This document shows, one piece after another, positions 8,179 to 16,839 of a stretch of 64,000 bases of DNA. Position 1 is the stretch's first letter, and each line of letters starts with the position of its first letter. The DNA is from Streptomyces xanthophaeus. Its GTDB lineage: Bacteria > Actinomycetota > Actinomycetes > Streptomycetales > Streptomycetaceae. Below the pieces are notes generated by a model. It was not told the origin of the DNA. It saw nothing but the letters and a program-made list of their open reading frames with translations, and searched no databases. The DNA is taken from NCBI RefSeq assembly GCF_030440515.1, contig NZ_CP076543.1:7107001-7171000 (forward strand). Reading direction: 5' to 3'. The translations under genes were made by a program, and so were the position numbers.

Positions 8179-11115
8179 TCAGGGGCGGGTGGCGTGCTCC
8201 AGTTCGAGCAGCGCCGAATAGTAGCTCCGCCCCGTCGCCCGGTCCATGCCCACCTCGCACATCCGGTTCGCCGACAGGTGCGCGTCGAAGGCCCGCGCGG
8301 TCACCTCCGCCGCCTCGCGCGCCGTCGCCGAGGCCGTCAGTTCCGGGTGCAGCATCCCCCGGTCGCCCGCGAAGGCGCAGCAGCCTGCGTCGTCGGGGAC
8401 CACCACCTCCTCGGCGCACGCCTCGGCGACCGCCCGCAGCCGGTCCTCGTCGCCCAAGTGCCGCATCGAGCAGGTGGGGTGGAGCACGGCCGAGCCCACC
8501 CTGCGCCGGACCTCCAGACGCGGCAGCAGCTCCTCGGCGGCCCACACGATCGAGTCGAGGATCTGCAGCTCCGCGTGGAGGGCCCGGTTCTCCGGCGTCA
8601 GGTACGGGACCACCTCGCGCGCGATGCCCAGCGTGCAGGAGGAAGCGTCCACGACCAGCGGCAGCAGTCCGCCGGCCGTCCAGCCCCACGCCGCCTCGAC
8701 GATCCGGTTGGCCATCACCCGGGCGCCGGCCTCGTAGCCCTTGGAGTGCCAGATCGTCGCGCAGCAGGTGCCGCCGACGTCGCCGGGGATCCAGACGGGC
8801 CGCCCGGCCCGCGCCGACACGGCCACCACGGCCTGCGGCAGGGAGGGTCCGGGCCGGCCCTCCGGGCCGCCGAAGATCCGGTTGACGCAGGCCGGGTAGT
8901 ACACGGCCGAGGCGCCCGCCCGCCGGGTCGGCGGCAGGCGGCGGGCGGCGGCGCCGGGGATCCGTGCCGGCCACTGCGGAACCAGGTCCGGACGTACGGC
9001 CTTGCGCGCGGCCCCGGTGACCGCACCCAGCAGTCGGTCGCGGGCCCCGGAGGGGATCCGGGCGGCGGCGGCCACCGCCAGCCGGGCGGCGGACTCGGCG
9101 GCCCCGAACCGCCGGGCGGCCAGCGCGGCGGCGGCCTCCTCGCGCGGGCCGTGCCGGCGGTGGCGGAAGTCCTTCATCAGCGCCCCGGTGTCGATGCCCA
9201 CCGGGCAGGCGAGCTTGCAGACGGAGTCGCCCGCGCAGGTGTCCACCGCGTCGTAGCCGTAGGCGGCGAGCAGGCCGTCCAGCACGGGGGAGCCGGGCTG
9301 CTGGCGCATCATCTCGCGGCGCAGCACGATCCGCTGGCGCGGAGTGGTCGTCAGGTCCCCGCTCGGGCAGGCCGGTTCGCAGAATCCGCACTCGATACAG
9401 GGGTCGGCCACCGCCTCCACCTGCGGAATGGTCTTCAGGCCGCGCAGATGGGCCCGCGGGTCGCGGTCGAGGAGGATGCGCGGGGCGAGCACCCCCTCCG
9501 GGTCGACGAGCCGCTTGGTGCGCCACATCAGGGCGGTGGCCGCGGGGCCCCATTCCAGCTCCAGGAAGGGGGCCATGTTGCGGCCCGTGGAGTGCTCGGC
9601 CTTCAGGGAACCGTCGAACCGCTCCACGGTGAGTCGGCAGAAAGCCTCCATGAAGGCCCCGTACCGCTCGACGTCGGCGGGGTCGGCGGCGTCGAAGGCG
9701 AGCATGAAGTGCAGGTTGCCATGGGCCGCGTGACCGGCGACGGCCGCGTCGAAACCGTGCTCCGCCTGGAGCGCGAGGAGCGCCTCGCAGGCCTCGGCCA
9801 GCCGGGACGGCGGCACCGCGAAGTCCTCGGTGATCAAGGTGGTGCCCCGGGCGCGGGCTCCGCCGACGGCGGTGACGAAGGCCCTGCGGGCCTGCCAGTA
9901 CCCGCCCACGGTCTTCGGGTCGCCGGTGAAGGCATTCGTGACCGAAGCCGCCGGGGCGACCAGATCGAGGCCGTCGAGGATGCCGGCGGCCCGCCGCGCG
10001 CAGGCGTCCCGGCCGGCCTTGTCCGGAGCCCGGAACTCCACGAGCAGGGCCGTGGTCTCCCGGGGCAGGTCCGCCCAGTCGGCGGGCACGCCCGCGACGC
10101 TGACGCAGGCACGCAGCGTGTTGCCGTCCATCAGCTCGACGGCGACGGCGCCCGCCTCGTTGAAGAGCGGCACGGCCGCGGCCGCCGCGGGCAGCGAGGG
10201 GAAGAACAGCAGGGCGGAGCAGACTTCGCGCTCCAGCGGGAGGGTGTCGAACACGACCTCGGAGATGAAGCCGAGGGTGCCCTCCGAGCCGACCATGAGC
10301 CCCCGCAGGATCTCGACGGGGGTGGTGCCGTCCAGGTAGGCGTCGAGGCGGTAGCCGGTGGTGTTCTTGATCTCGTACTTGGCACGGATCCGGGCGACCA
10401 GCGGGGGATTGGCCTCGATCTCCCGCTTGATCTCCATCAGCCCGTGGCACAGGGCCGGTTCGGCGCGTGACAGCTCCTCGTCGGCCAGCGGGTCGGCGGT
10501 GTCCACGACGGTGCCGCCGGGCAGGACGAAGGTGAGGGAGGAGAGCGTGCGGTAGGAGTTGCGGGTGGTGCCCGCCGTCATGCCGGACGCGTTGTTGGCG
10601 ACGACCCCGCCGAGGGTGCAGGCGACGGCGCTGGCCGGGTCGGGGCCGAGGATGCGGCCGTGCCGGGCGAGGGCCGCGTTGGCCCGGGCCACGGTGGTGC
10701 CGGGCCGGATCCTGGCCCGCCGGCCCTCCTCCAGCACCTCGATCCCCGCCCAGTGGCGGCGTACGTCGACCAGGATGTCCTCACCCTGGGCCTGGCCGTT
10801 GAGCGAGGTCCCGGCGGCGCGGAAGACGACCTCGCGCTGCCGGCCGTGCGCGTACGAGAGCACCGCCGAGACGTCGTCGATGTCCTCGGCGATCACCACG
10901 ACCTGGGGCACGAAGCGGTACGGGGAGGCGTCGGAGGCGTAGCGGACCAGGTCGGAGGCCTTCCACAGCACCTTCTCGGGGCCGAGCAGCCCGGTCAGCT
11001 CGGTGCGCAGCGGCTCGGGCGTGCCGCCGGCCCGGTGCCCGGGGAGCCGGTCGGGGGCGGGGCCGCTGATGCTGCGGGGGCGCAGGGCCCCCGGCTTCGG
11101 TTCCAGCAGCGGCAT
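8179..11115 (-). CDS. FAD-binding and [4Fe-4S] oxidoreductase (GlcD-GlpC-type fusion, D-2-hydroxyacid oxidase)
   Basis: A 978-residue fusion. The N-terminal half is a PCMH-type FAD domain (FRAAGTSLNGQAQGEDILVD, GGVVANNASGM, MVGSEGTLGFISE) followed by the FAD-oxidase C-terminal domain with AGHAAHGNLHFM. Next come two ferredoxin-like cysteine clusters (ECGFCEPACPSG and CAGDSVCKLACPVG), then CCG domains (YYPACVNRIFGG, GGTCCATIWHSKGY, LHPTCSMRHLG, DAGCCAFAGDRG) as in GlpC/GlcF. It probably oxidises D-lactate, D-2-hydroxyglutarate or glycolate and passes electrons to the quinone pool or a carrier. ATG at 11115 has a GAGGGG ribosome site. A MarR gene lies just upstream, 39 bases away, on the same strand. 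Confidence 0.93.
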   Translation of the reverse strand: MPLLEPKPGALRPRSISGPAPDRLPGHRAGGTPEPLRTELTGLLGPEKVLWKASDLVRYASDASPYRFVPQVVVIAEDIDDVSAVLSYAHGRQREVVFRAAGTSLNGQAQGEDILVDVRRHWAGIEVLEEGRRARIRPGTTVARANAALARHGRILGPDPASAVACTLGGVVANNASGMTAGTTRNSYRTLSSLTFVLPGGTVVDTADPLADEELSRAEPALCHGLMEIKREIEANPPLVARIRAKYEIKNTTGYRLDAYLDGTTPVEILRGLMVGSEGTLGFISEVVFDTLPLEREVCSALLFFPSLPAAAAAVPLFNEAGAVAVELMDGNTLRACVSVAGVPADWADLPRETTALLVEFRAPDKAGRDACARRAAGILDGLDLVAPAASVTNAFTGDPKTVGGYWQARRAFVTAVGGARARGTTLITEDFAVPPSRLAEACEALLALQAEHGFDAAVAGHAAHGNLHFMLAFDAADPADVERYGAFMEAFCRLTVERFDGSLKAEHSTGRNMAPFLELEWGPAATALMWRTKRLVDPEGVLAPRILLDRDPRAHLRGLKTIPQVEAVADPCIECGFCEPACPSGDLTTTPRQRIVLRREMMRQQPGSPVLDGLLAAYGYDAVDTCAGDSVCKLACPVGIDTGALMKDFRHRRHGPREEAAAALAARRFGAAESAARLAVAAAARIPSGARDRLLGAVTGAARKAVRPDLVPQWPARIPGAAARRLPPTRRAGASAVYYPACVNRIFGGPEGRPGPSLPQAVVAVSARAGRPVWIPGDVGGTCCATIWHSKGYEAGARVMANRIVEAAWGWTAGGLLPLVVDASSCTLGIAREVVPYLTPENRALHAELQILDSIVWAAEELLPRLEVRRRVGSAVLHPTCSMRHLGDEDRLRAVAEACAEEVVVPDDAGCCAFAGDRGMLHPELTASATAREAAEVTARAFDAHLSANRMCEVGMDRATGRSYYSALLELEHATRP

Positions 11116-11154
11116 CTGCGACCCCTCGCGTCGTCGAGGCCACGGGTGGCCTAG

Positions 11155-11643
11155 TCAGCAGGTGCGCTCCGCCGGGGCGTCCGACAGGGCGTTCAGCAGA
11201 CCGCCGAGCACTTCGCGCTGGTCGGCGGTCAACGGAGCCAGGATCTCCTCCGCAGCGTCGGTTCGCGCGTTGCGCAGTCGGCGCAGCGTGGCGCGCCCGG
11301 TGTCGGTGAGCTCGATCCGGATGACGCGGCGGTTCGCGGGGTCGGGCGCACGCCGTACGCACTCGGCCGCCTCCAGGCCGTCCACGAGGGTCGTCACCGC
11401 GCGCGGCACGACTTCCAGGCGGGCGGCGAGATCCGCCATCCGGGGTGCCTGCTCGCCCTCGTAGTGCGAGACGAGGCGCAGCAAACGACTCTGGGCGGGA
11501 GTGATCCCGAGCGGCACCATGTGGCGCTTCTGGATCCGGTGCAGCCTGCGCGTCAGACGCAGGAGCTGTTCGGCGAGGAGGCGATCGGTGTCGGAGGCCG
11601 AAGCGGAGGTCGAAGCGGAGGCGGAGGAGGAGGCGGAGCTCAT
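11155..11643 (-). CDS. MarR-family transcriptional regulator
   Basis: A 162-residue winged-helix protein. The core (QLLRLTRRLHRIQKRHMVPLGITPAQSRLLRLV, then MADLAARLEVVPRAVTTLVDGLEAAECVRRAPDPANRRVIRIELTDTG) is typical of MarR, with the recognition helix in VVPRAVTTLVDGLE and the wing in the ANRRVIRI strand. The first 17 residues are a Ser/Ala repeat from a low-complexity GCGGAG-rich tract, so the true start could be a few codons downstream; no strong ribosome site supports ATG 11643. It is divergent from the ABC exporter at 11776, and a palindromic operator with facing promoters lies between. It is therefore likely a repressor of itself and of the exporter. Confidence 0.9.
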   Translation of the reverse strand: MSSASSSASASTSASASDTDRLLAEQLLRLTRRLHRIQKRHMVPLGITPAQSRLLRLVSHYEGEQAPRMADLAARLEVVPRAVTTLVDGLEAAECVRRAPDPANRRVIRIELTDTGRATLRRLRNARTDAAEEILAPLTADQREVLGGLLNALSDAPAERTC

Positions 11644-11670
11644 GCGGGAACGATATCAGGATGCCGTTCA

Positions 11671-11701
11671 TTGTGAGCATAGGTAACAATGACCTATGCT
11701 C
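11671..11701. promoter_or_regulatory. MarR operator with overlapping divergent promoters
   Basis: A perfect 10-base inverted repeat, GAGCATAGGT at 11675-11684 and ACCTATGCTC at 11692-11701, with a 7-base spacer. It embeds a rightward promoter (TTGTGA, 18-base spacer, TATGCT) and a leftward promoter (TTGGAG, 17-base spacer, TATGCT). Binding of the MarR protein would block both the exporter at 11776 and marR. The promoter assignments are by eye; the palindrome is unambiguous. Confidence 0.8.
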
Positions 11702-11775
11702 CAATGGTCCCGACTTCGCCGAAGGGGACACCGCGAAGACCCTGACCCTGACTTCCGACCCCCGAGAGGGTGCCC

Positions 11776-13638
11776 ATGCCGCACGACGAACCGAAGTGGA
11801 TCCCGTCGAAAGACCCCATCGACCCCGCCCGGCCCGCCCCGGCGGAGCAGCCGCGTGAGCTGCGCCGCATCGTGGGGCTGTTCCGGCCCTACCGCGGCCG
11901 GCTCGCCGTCGTCGGCCTGCTGGTCGCCGCCTCCTCGCTGGTCGGCGTCGCCTCGCCGTTCATGCTCCGGGAGATACTCGACGTCGCGATCCCGCAGGGC
12001 CGCACCGGGCTGCTCAGCCTGCTCGCGCTCGGCATGATCCTCACCGCCGTCGTCACCAGCGTCTTCGGCGTGCTCCAGACCCTGATCTCCACCACCGTCG
12101 GCCAGCGCGTCATGCACGACCTGCGCACCGCCGTCTACGCGCAGCTCCAGCGGATGCCGCTCGCCTTCTTCACCCGGACCCGCACCGGAGAGGTGCAGTC
12201 CCGCATTGCCAACGACATCGGCGGGATGCAGGCCACCGTCACCTCCACCGCGACCTCGCTCGTCTCGAACCTGACGGCCGTGATCGCCTCCGTGGTCGCC
12301 ATGCTCGCGCTCGACTGGCGGCTCACCCTCGTCTCGCTCCTGCTGCTCCCCGTCTTCGTGTGGATCAGCCGGCGGGTCGGCCGGGAGCGCAAGAAGATCA
12401 CGACGAAGCGGCAGAAGCAGATGGCCGCCATGGCCGCGACGGTCACCGAGTCGCTCTCGGTGAGCGGCATCCTGCTCGGCCGCACCATGGGCCGCTCCGA
12501 GTCCCTCACCTCCGCCTTCTCCGCCGAGTCCGAGAAGCTCGTCGGCCTGGAAGTGCGCTCCAGCATGGCCGGGCGCTGGCGGATGTCCACCATCGGCATC
12601 GTCATGGCCGCGATGCCCGCCCTCATCTACTGGGCGGCCGGCATAGCCCTCCAGACGGGCGCCCCCTCGCTCTCCGTCGGCACCCTCGTCGCCTTCGTCA
12701 CCCTCCAGCAGGGCCTGTTCCGGCCCGCCGTGAGCCTGCTGTCGACCGGTGTGCAGATCCAGACCTCACTCGCGCTGTTCGCCCGCATCTTCGAGTACCT
12801 CGACCTGCCGGTGGACATCACCGAGCGCGCGGACGCGGTGCGCCTGGACCGGGCCAAGGGCGAGGTCACCCTGGAGGACGTGCACTTCACGTACGACACC
12901 AAGAACGGTCCGACCCTCTCGGGGATCGACATCACCGTTCCGGCGGGAGGCTCCCTCGCCGTCGTCGGCCCGACCGGCTCCGGCAAGAGCACGCTCAGCT
13001 ACCTGGTGCCGCGGCTCTACGACGTCACCGGCGGACGGGTCGCCCTCGACGGGGTGGACGTGCGCGACCTCGACTTCGACTCGCTGGCCCGCTCGATCGG
13101 GGTGGTCTCCCAGGAGACCTACCTCTTCCACGCCTCGGTCGCCGACAACCTGCGCTTCGCCAAGCCGGACGCCACCGACGAGGAGATCGCCGAGGCAGCC
13201 CGCGCGGCCCAGATCCACGACCACATCACCTCCCTGCCCGACGGGTACGACACCCTGGTCGGCGAGCGCGGCTACCGGTTCTCCGGAGGCGAGAAGCAGC
13301 GTCTGGCCATCGCCCGCACCATCCTGCGGGACCCGCCGGTGCTGATCCTCGACGAGGCCACCAGCGCCCTGGACACCCGTACCGAGCATGCCGTCCAGCG
13401 GGCCATCGACAACCTCTCCGCGGGCCGCACGACCATCACCATCGCGCACCGCCTCTCCACCGTCCGCGACGCCGACCAGATCGTCGTCCTGGACTCCGGG
13501 CGCATCGCCGAGCGCGGCACCCACGAGGAGCTGCTGAAGGCGGACGGCCGGTACGCGGCCCTGGTCCGCCGGGACCGGGACGCCGCGCTGACGCCCGAAC
13601 CGCCCGAGGGCGTCCAGCTGGCTCCGGTAAATGTGTGA
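11776..13638 (+). CDS. ABC exporter, permease-ATPase fusion, MarR-controlled
   Basis: A 620-residue TMD-NBD half-transporter, presumably a homodimer. Six hydrophobic helices precede an NBD with Walker A VVGPTGSGKSTL, Q-loop VVSQETYLF, signature FSGGEKQRLAIARTIL, Walker B VLILDEATSALDTRTE and H-loop IAHRLSTV, all canonical. ATG at 11776 is chosen over GTG at 11770 because the GAGAGGG ribosome site ends five bases before the ATG. It lies divergent from marR across a palindromic operator, so it is probably a drug or metabolite exporter derepressed by a ligand of that regulator. Confidence 0.93.
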   Translation: MPHDEPKWIPSKDPIDPARPAPAEQPRELRRIVGLFRPYRGRLAVVGLLVAASSLVGVASPFMLREILDVAIPQGRTGLLSLLALGMILTAVVTSVFGVLQTLISTTVGQRVMHDLRTAVYAQLQRMPLAFFTRTRTGEVQSRIANDIGGMQATVTSTATSLVSNLTAVIASVVAMLALDWRLTLVSLLLLPVFVWISRRVGRERKKITTKRQKQMAAMAATVTESLSVSGILLGRTMGRSESLTSAFSAESEKLVGLEVRSSMAGRWRMSTIGIVMAAMPALIYWAAGIALQTGAPSLSVGTLVAFVTLQQGLFRPAVSLLSTGVQIQTSLALFARIFEYLDLPVDITERADAVRLDRAKGEVTLEDVHFTYDTKNGPTLSGIDITVPAGGSLAVVGPTGSGKSTLSYLVPRLYDVTGGRVALDGVDVRDLDFDSLARSIGVVSQETYLFHASVADNLRFAKPDATDEEIAEAARAAQIHDHITSLPDGYDTLVGERGYRFSGGEKQRLAIARTILRDPPVLILDEATSALDTRTEHAVQRAIDNLSAGRTTITIAHRLSTVRDADQIVVLDSGRIAERGTHEELLKADGRYAALVRRDRDAALTPEPPEGVQLAPVNV

Positions 13639-13701
13639 CCGTACGACCGGCGCACGGGTCGGGTGCCGGAAATGCTACGAATCGCGGGTTAGCGTTCCCG
13701 T

Positions 13702-14565
13702 ATGCGCCATGAGTACCGGCCGCCGCAGCGCCGTTCCCGGCTGACCCGCCGGGGCCGGCTGGCGCTCTTCCTCGGCACGCTGTTCGCCCTCGGTGCGGCC
13801 GTCCTGATCCCGATACTGCGCGGTGGCGACGTGCCGGAGACGCCACGCCGGCTGCTCATCCCCGAGGGCTGGCGGGCCCCGCAGGTGTACGCCGCGGTCG
13901 ACCGCGAGCTGAAGCTCCCGCCGGGCTCCACGAAGGCGGCGGTGGCCACCGCCGGGCTGGCTCTGCCCGCGGAGGCCAAGGGCAATCCGGAGGGGTACCT
14001 CTTCCCGGCGACGTACCCGGTGACCTCGAAGTCCACCCCGGCCACCCTCCTCACGCACATGGTGCGGACGGCGAACCAGAAGCTCGCCACCCAGGCCGTC
14101 GCCGACGGCGGCAAGGCCCACGGGATGACCCCGTACCAGACGGCCACCCTGGCCAGCATCATCGAGGCGGAGGCCGAGGGCCGCGCCGACATGGGCAAGG
14201 TCGCACGGGTGGTGCACAACCGGCTGGCGAAGTCGATGCCGCTCCAGATGGACTCCACCATCAACTACGCGCTGAACCGCAGCACCGTGGACACCAAACT
14301 CAGCGACACCCGGATCGACAGTCCCTTCAACACCTACGCACGCCAGGGACTGCCACCCACTCCGATCGACAGCCCGGGACTGGAGGCGTTGGCGGCCGCC
14401 GTCGCCCCGACGCCCGGCGACTGGCTGTTCTTCGTCACCGTCAAGCCGGGGGACACCCGCTTCTCGGCGACGTACGAGGAACACAGGAAGCACGTCGCGG
14501 AGTTCAACCGGATCCGCGCGGGCGCCGGCTCCCGCACAGGTCAGGCCGGTCCCGCCGGGAAATGA
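13702..14565 (+). CDS. MltG/YceG-like endolytic transglycosylase
   Basis: A 287-residue protein with a basic cytoplasmic N-terminus, a single membrane helix at about 20-38 and an extracellular YceG-like domain. Landmarks are NPEGYLFPATYPV, ASIIEAEAEG with the likely catalytic Glu at 155, LQMDSTINYAL, and SPFNTYARQGLPPTPIDSPG. The family cleaves nascent peptidoglycan strands at the outer membrane face. The LysM-like region found in larger MltG proteins is reduced, so this is a short paralogue rather than the mreB/aroK-linked housekeeping copy. It follows the ABC exporter by 63 bases. Confidence 0.88.
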   Translation: MRHEYRPPQRRSRLTRRGRLALFLGTLFALGAAVLIPILRGGDVPETPRRLLIPEGWRAPQVYAAVDRELKLPPGSTKAAVATAGLALPAEAKGNPEGYLFPATYPVTSKSTPATLLTHMVRTANQKLATQAVADGGKAHGMTPYQTATLASIIEAEAEGRADMGKVARVVHNRLAKSMPLQMDSTINYALNRSTVDTKLSDTRIDSPFNTYARQGLPPTPIDSPGLEALAAAVAPTPGDWLFFVTVKPGDTRFSATYEEHRKHVAEFNRIRAGAGSRTGQAGPAGK

Positions 14566-14634
14566 CGGGCGTCGGCCCCGGCAGCGGTTCTACGATCGGC
14601 GGCCTGCCGAAGGTGTGGACCGAGGGGGCGAACC

Positions 14635-15591
14635 GTGAAATGGCCATGGAGAGCGAAAACGAAGGCTGAAGCGAAGGCTGAAGCGAAGGACGGCGCGAGT
14701 GCCGAAGCGATCGACGGGCCGGCATTCGACGCGGAGTCCATCGGCAAGAGCATCCAGGCACGCACAGAGGCGGACGCGAAGACCGCTGCGGCCGCCGAGC
14801 GGGCAGGCTACGAGCGGATGGTCGCACGCTGGGGCACCGGAGTCGTCGGCTGGCGCGACTGGCTGGCCCGTGCCCCCGTCGGGGTCGACCTGCTCCACTG
14901 GTGGTACGACGAGGCCGAACTGACCGCCCTGGTCGGTGAGGAACGGTACGTGGAACGCCTGGGGGAACTGCTCTCGCAGGCATCGGCGCGCGACATCGCG
15001 GCGATGGGGCTCGGCTGCAACCGGCGTGTCGACCGGGCCTGCCGCTTCGCCGAGGTCTGCAGCCAGGACCCCGTCGTACCGCCGGGCGAGAAGCTCGCGA
15101 GCTATCGGCACGGGGAGATACCCGGCGCGTGCAGCGGTTTCATCGACTGCTGGTCCAAGCACGAGATCGACGTGACCTTCGCCGACGGCGACGACCACCG
15201 GTCGGTGCTCCTGTTCCGCGACCATCCGGGCGAGGCCCGGCTCTGGGTGGACGGCGTGCGCGTGGGGGAGGGCGAATGGCTGGACAAGGGCGGCTTCTGG
15301 GAGGACGAGCGCTACTTCACCATCCGGATCGAGGGCCCGGAGGACCACCCGGAGCAGGGGCTCGGCGAGATGGGCCGCCAGCTCTACAACATCGTCTCGC
15401 TCCTGATCCACGACGCGGAGCGCGGCACCACACGCATCCTCGTCCCGGAAGCCACGGAGAGCTGGACCGATCCCGTTCTGGCCGTGCGGGACGGGTCGGG
15501 CTGGGTGTACCCGACCCGTGAGGCCCGGGCGGCCGGCGGCGCCCCGGACCGGATCATCCCCCTCGGGGAACCGGAGGCCCAGGCCGGCTGA
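14635..15591 (+). CDS. Hypothetical protein, Cys/Trp-rich, cytosolic
   Basis: A 318-residue protein not recognised as any family. GTG at 14635 starts MKWPWRAKTKAEAKAEAKD, a charged Lys/Ala/Glu helix. The body has GWRDWLARAPVGVDLLHWWYDEAEL, a cysteine patch GLGCNRRVDRACRFAEVC, then GACSGFIDCW, and a C-terminal half dominated by beta-strand-like acidic sequence. No signal peptide or membrane segment is visible. Five of its cysteines fall within about 40 residues, so a metal or disulfide site is possible but not shown. It lies 69 bases after mltG and converges on the flavoprotein gene. Confidence 0.75.
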   Translation: MKWPWRAKTKAEAKAEAKDGASAEAIDGPAFDAESIGKSIQARTEADAKTAAAAERAGYERMVARWGTGVVGWRDWLARAPVGVDLLHWWYDEAELTALVGEERYVERLGELLSQASARDIAAMGLGCNRRVDRACRFAEVCSQDPVVPPGEKLASYRHGEIPGACSGFIDCWSKHEIDVTFADGDDHRSVLLFRDHPGEARLWVDGVRVGEGEWLDKGGFWEDERYFTIRIEGPEDHPEQGLGEMGRQLYNIVSLLIHDAERGTTRILVPEATESWTDPVLAVRDGSGWVYPTREARAAGGAPDRIIPLGEPEAQAG

Positions 15592-15620
15592 GGGACACCG
15601 CAGGGCCCAGGCCGCGGGGC

Positions 15621-16784
15621 TCAGGCCGCCGGGACCGGGACCGGGACGACCGGGACCGGGGCGCCGGCCCGGTCACGGGTCAGGAGCCGGCGGATCCCGC
15701 GGGCCGCGGCACCGCCCGCGCGGTTGGCGCCGATGGTCGACGCCGACGGGCCGTAGCCCACCAGGTGGATCCGCTCGTCGCGGACGGCGCGGGTCCCCTC
15801 GACCCGGATGCCTCCGCCCGGCTCGCGCAGGCGCAGCGGGGCGAGGTGGTCGACGGCCGCCCGGAATCCGGTGGCCCACAGGATGACGTCCGCGTCCACG
15901 TGGCTCCCGTCGGCCCAGACGGCGCCCGTGGCGGTGATCCGGTCGAAGACGGGCCGCCGGGCCAGCACGCCGGAGGCCAGACCGGCCCGGACGGCGTCGT
16001 TGAGCGGGAGTCCCGTCACACTGACCACGCTCTGCGGCGGCAGACCCCGGCGCACGCGCTCGTCCACCAGGGCCACCGCGGCCCGGCCCTCGGCCTCGCC
16101 GAAGCTCCCGTCGCGGAAGACCGGGGGCCGCCGGGTCACCCAGGTGGTCCCCGCCGCCACCTCGGAGATCTCCAGCAGGTGCTGCACCGCCGAGGTGCCG
16201 CCGCCGACGACGATCACCCGCGCCCCCGCGAACTCCTGCGGTCCCGGATAGTCCGCGGTGTGCAGCTGCCGGCCGCGGAAGGTCTCCTGGCCCGGGTAGC
16301 GCGGCCAGAACGGCCGGTCCCAGGTGCCGGTGGCATTGACCAGGGCCCGGGCCGACCAGATGCCGGCCGACGTCTCCACGCGGAGCCGCCCCGCGTCGCC
16401 CTCGCGTACGGCGGACACGTCCACGGGTCGGCGTACGCGCAGGTCGAAGCGGTCCTCGTAGGCGGCGAAGTACTCCGCGACGACCTGCGACGACGGCCGC
16501 AGCGGGTCGGCGCCCGTCAGCTCCATGCCGGGCAGGGCGTGCATGCCGTGGACCTTGCCGTAGGTGAGCGAGGGCCAGCGGAACTGCCAGGCCCCGCCCG
16601 GGCGGGGCGCGTGGTCGAGGACCACGTGGTCGATCCCCGCCCGGGTGAGGTGGTAGGCGCTGGACAGGCCGGCCTGCCCGGCGCCGATGACCACCACGTC
16701 CACGTCGGCTACCACGTTCACGCCGACCGGCCCGTCCAGCGGTATGTCCACCGGCATGTCCACGCCCCGCGTCATGTCGTTCAC
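15621..16784 (-). CDS. Flavoprotein NAD(P)H-dependent monooxygenase (CzcO/FMO-like)
   Basis: A 387-residue two-dinucleotide-binding-domain flavoprotein. The FAD motif VVIGAGQAGLSSAYHLTRAG follows a 25-residue N-terminal tail, and the NADPH motif VIVVGGGTSAVQHLLEI lies near residue 190; VDADVILWATGFRAAVDHL is the family's ATG-type motif. It is the last gene of the alkanesulfonate operon, 55 bases after ssuD, which suggests a role in oxidative attack on an organosulfur substrate, though it could be independent. The C-terminus ends in a low-complexity Val/Pro tail. Confidence 0.9.
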   Translation of the reverse strand: MNDMTRGVDMPVDIPLDGPVGVNVVADVDVVVIGAGQAGLSSAYHLTRAGIDHVVLDHAPRPGGAWQFRWPSLTYGKVHGMHALPGMELTGADPLRPSSQVVAEYFAAYEDRFDLRVRRPVDVSAVREGDAGRLRVETSAGIWSARALVNATGTWDRPFWPRYPGQETFRGRQLHTADYPGPQEFAGARVIVVGGGTSAVQHLLEISEVAAGTTWVTRRPPVFRDGSFGEAEGRAAVALVDERVRRGLPPQSVVSVTGLPLNDAVRAGLASGVLARRPVFDRITATGAVWADGSHVDADVILWATGFRAAVDHLAPLRLREPGGGIRVEGTRAVRDERIHLVGYGPSASTIGANRAGGAAARGIRRLLTRDRAGAPVPVVPVPVPAA

Positions 16785-16839
16785 GGTTCTACCAACTCGC
16801 GGCGGGCGCCGGATCTTCCCGGGCCCGGGCGGACACGGT

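Noticed and set aside
11593..11640. GCGGAG-rich tandem repeat at the 5' end of the first marR gene
   Set aside because: It is a low-complexity coding tract (Ser/Ala repeat), not a defined repeat element; it only makes the start uncertain.
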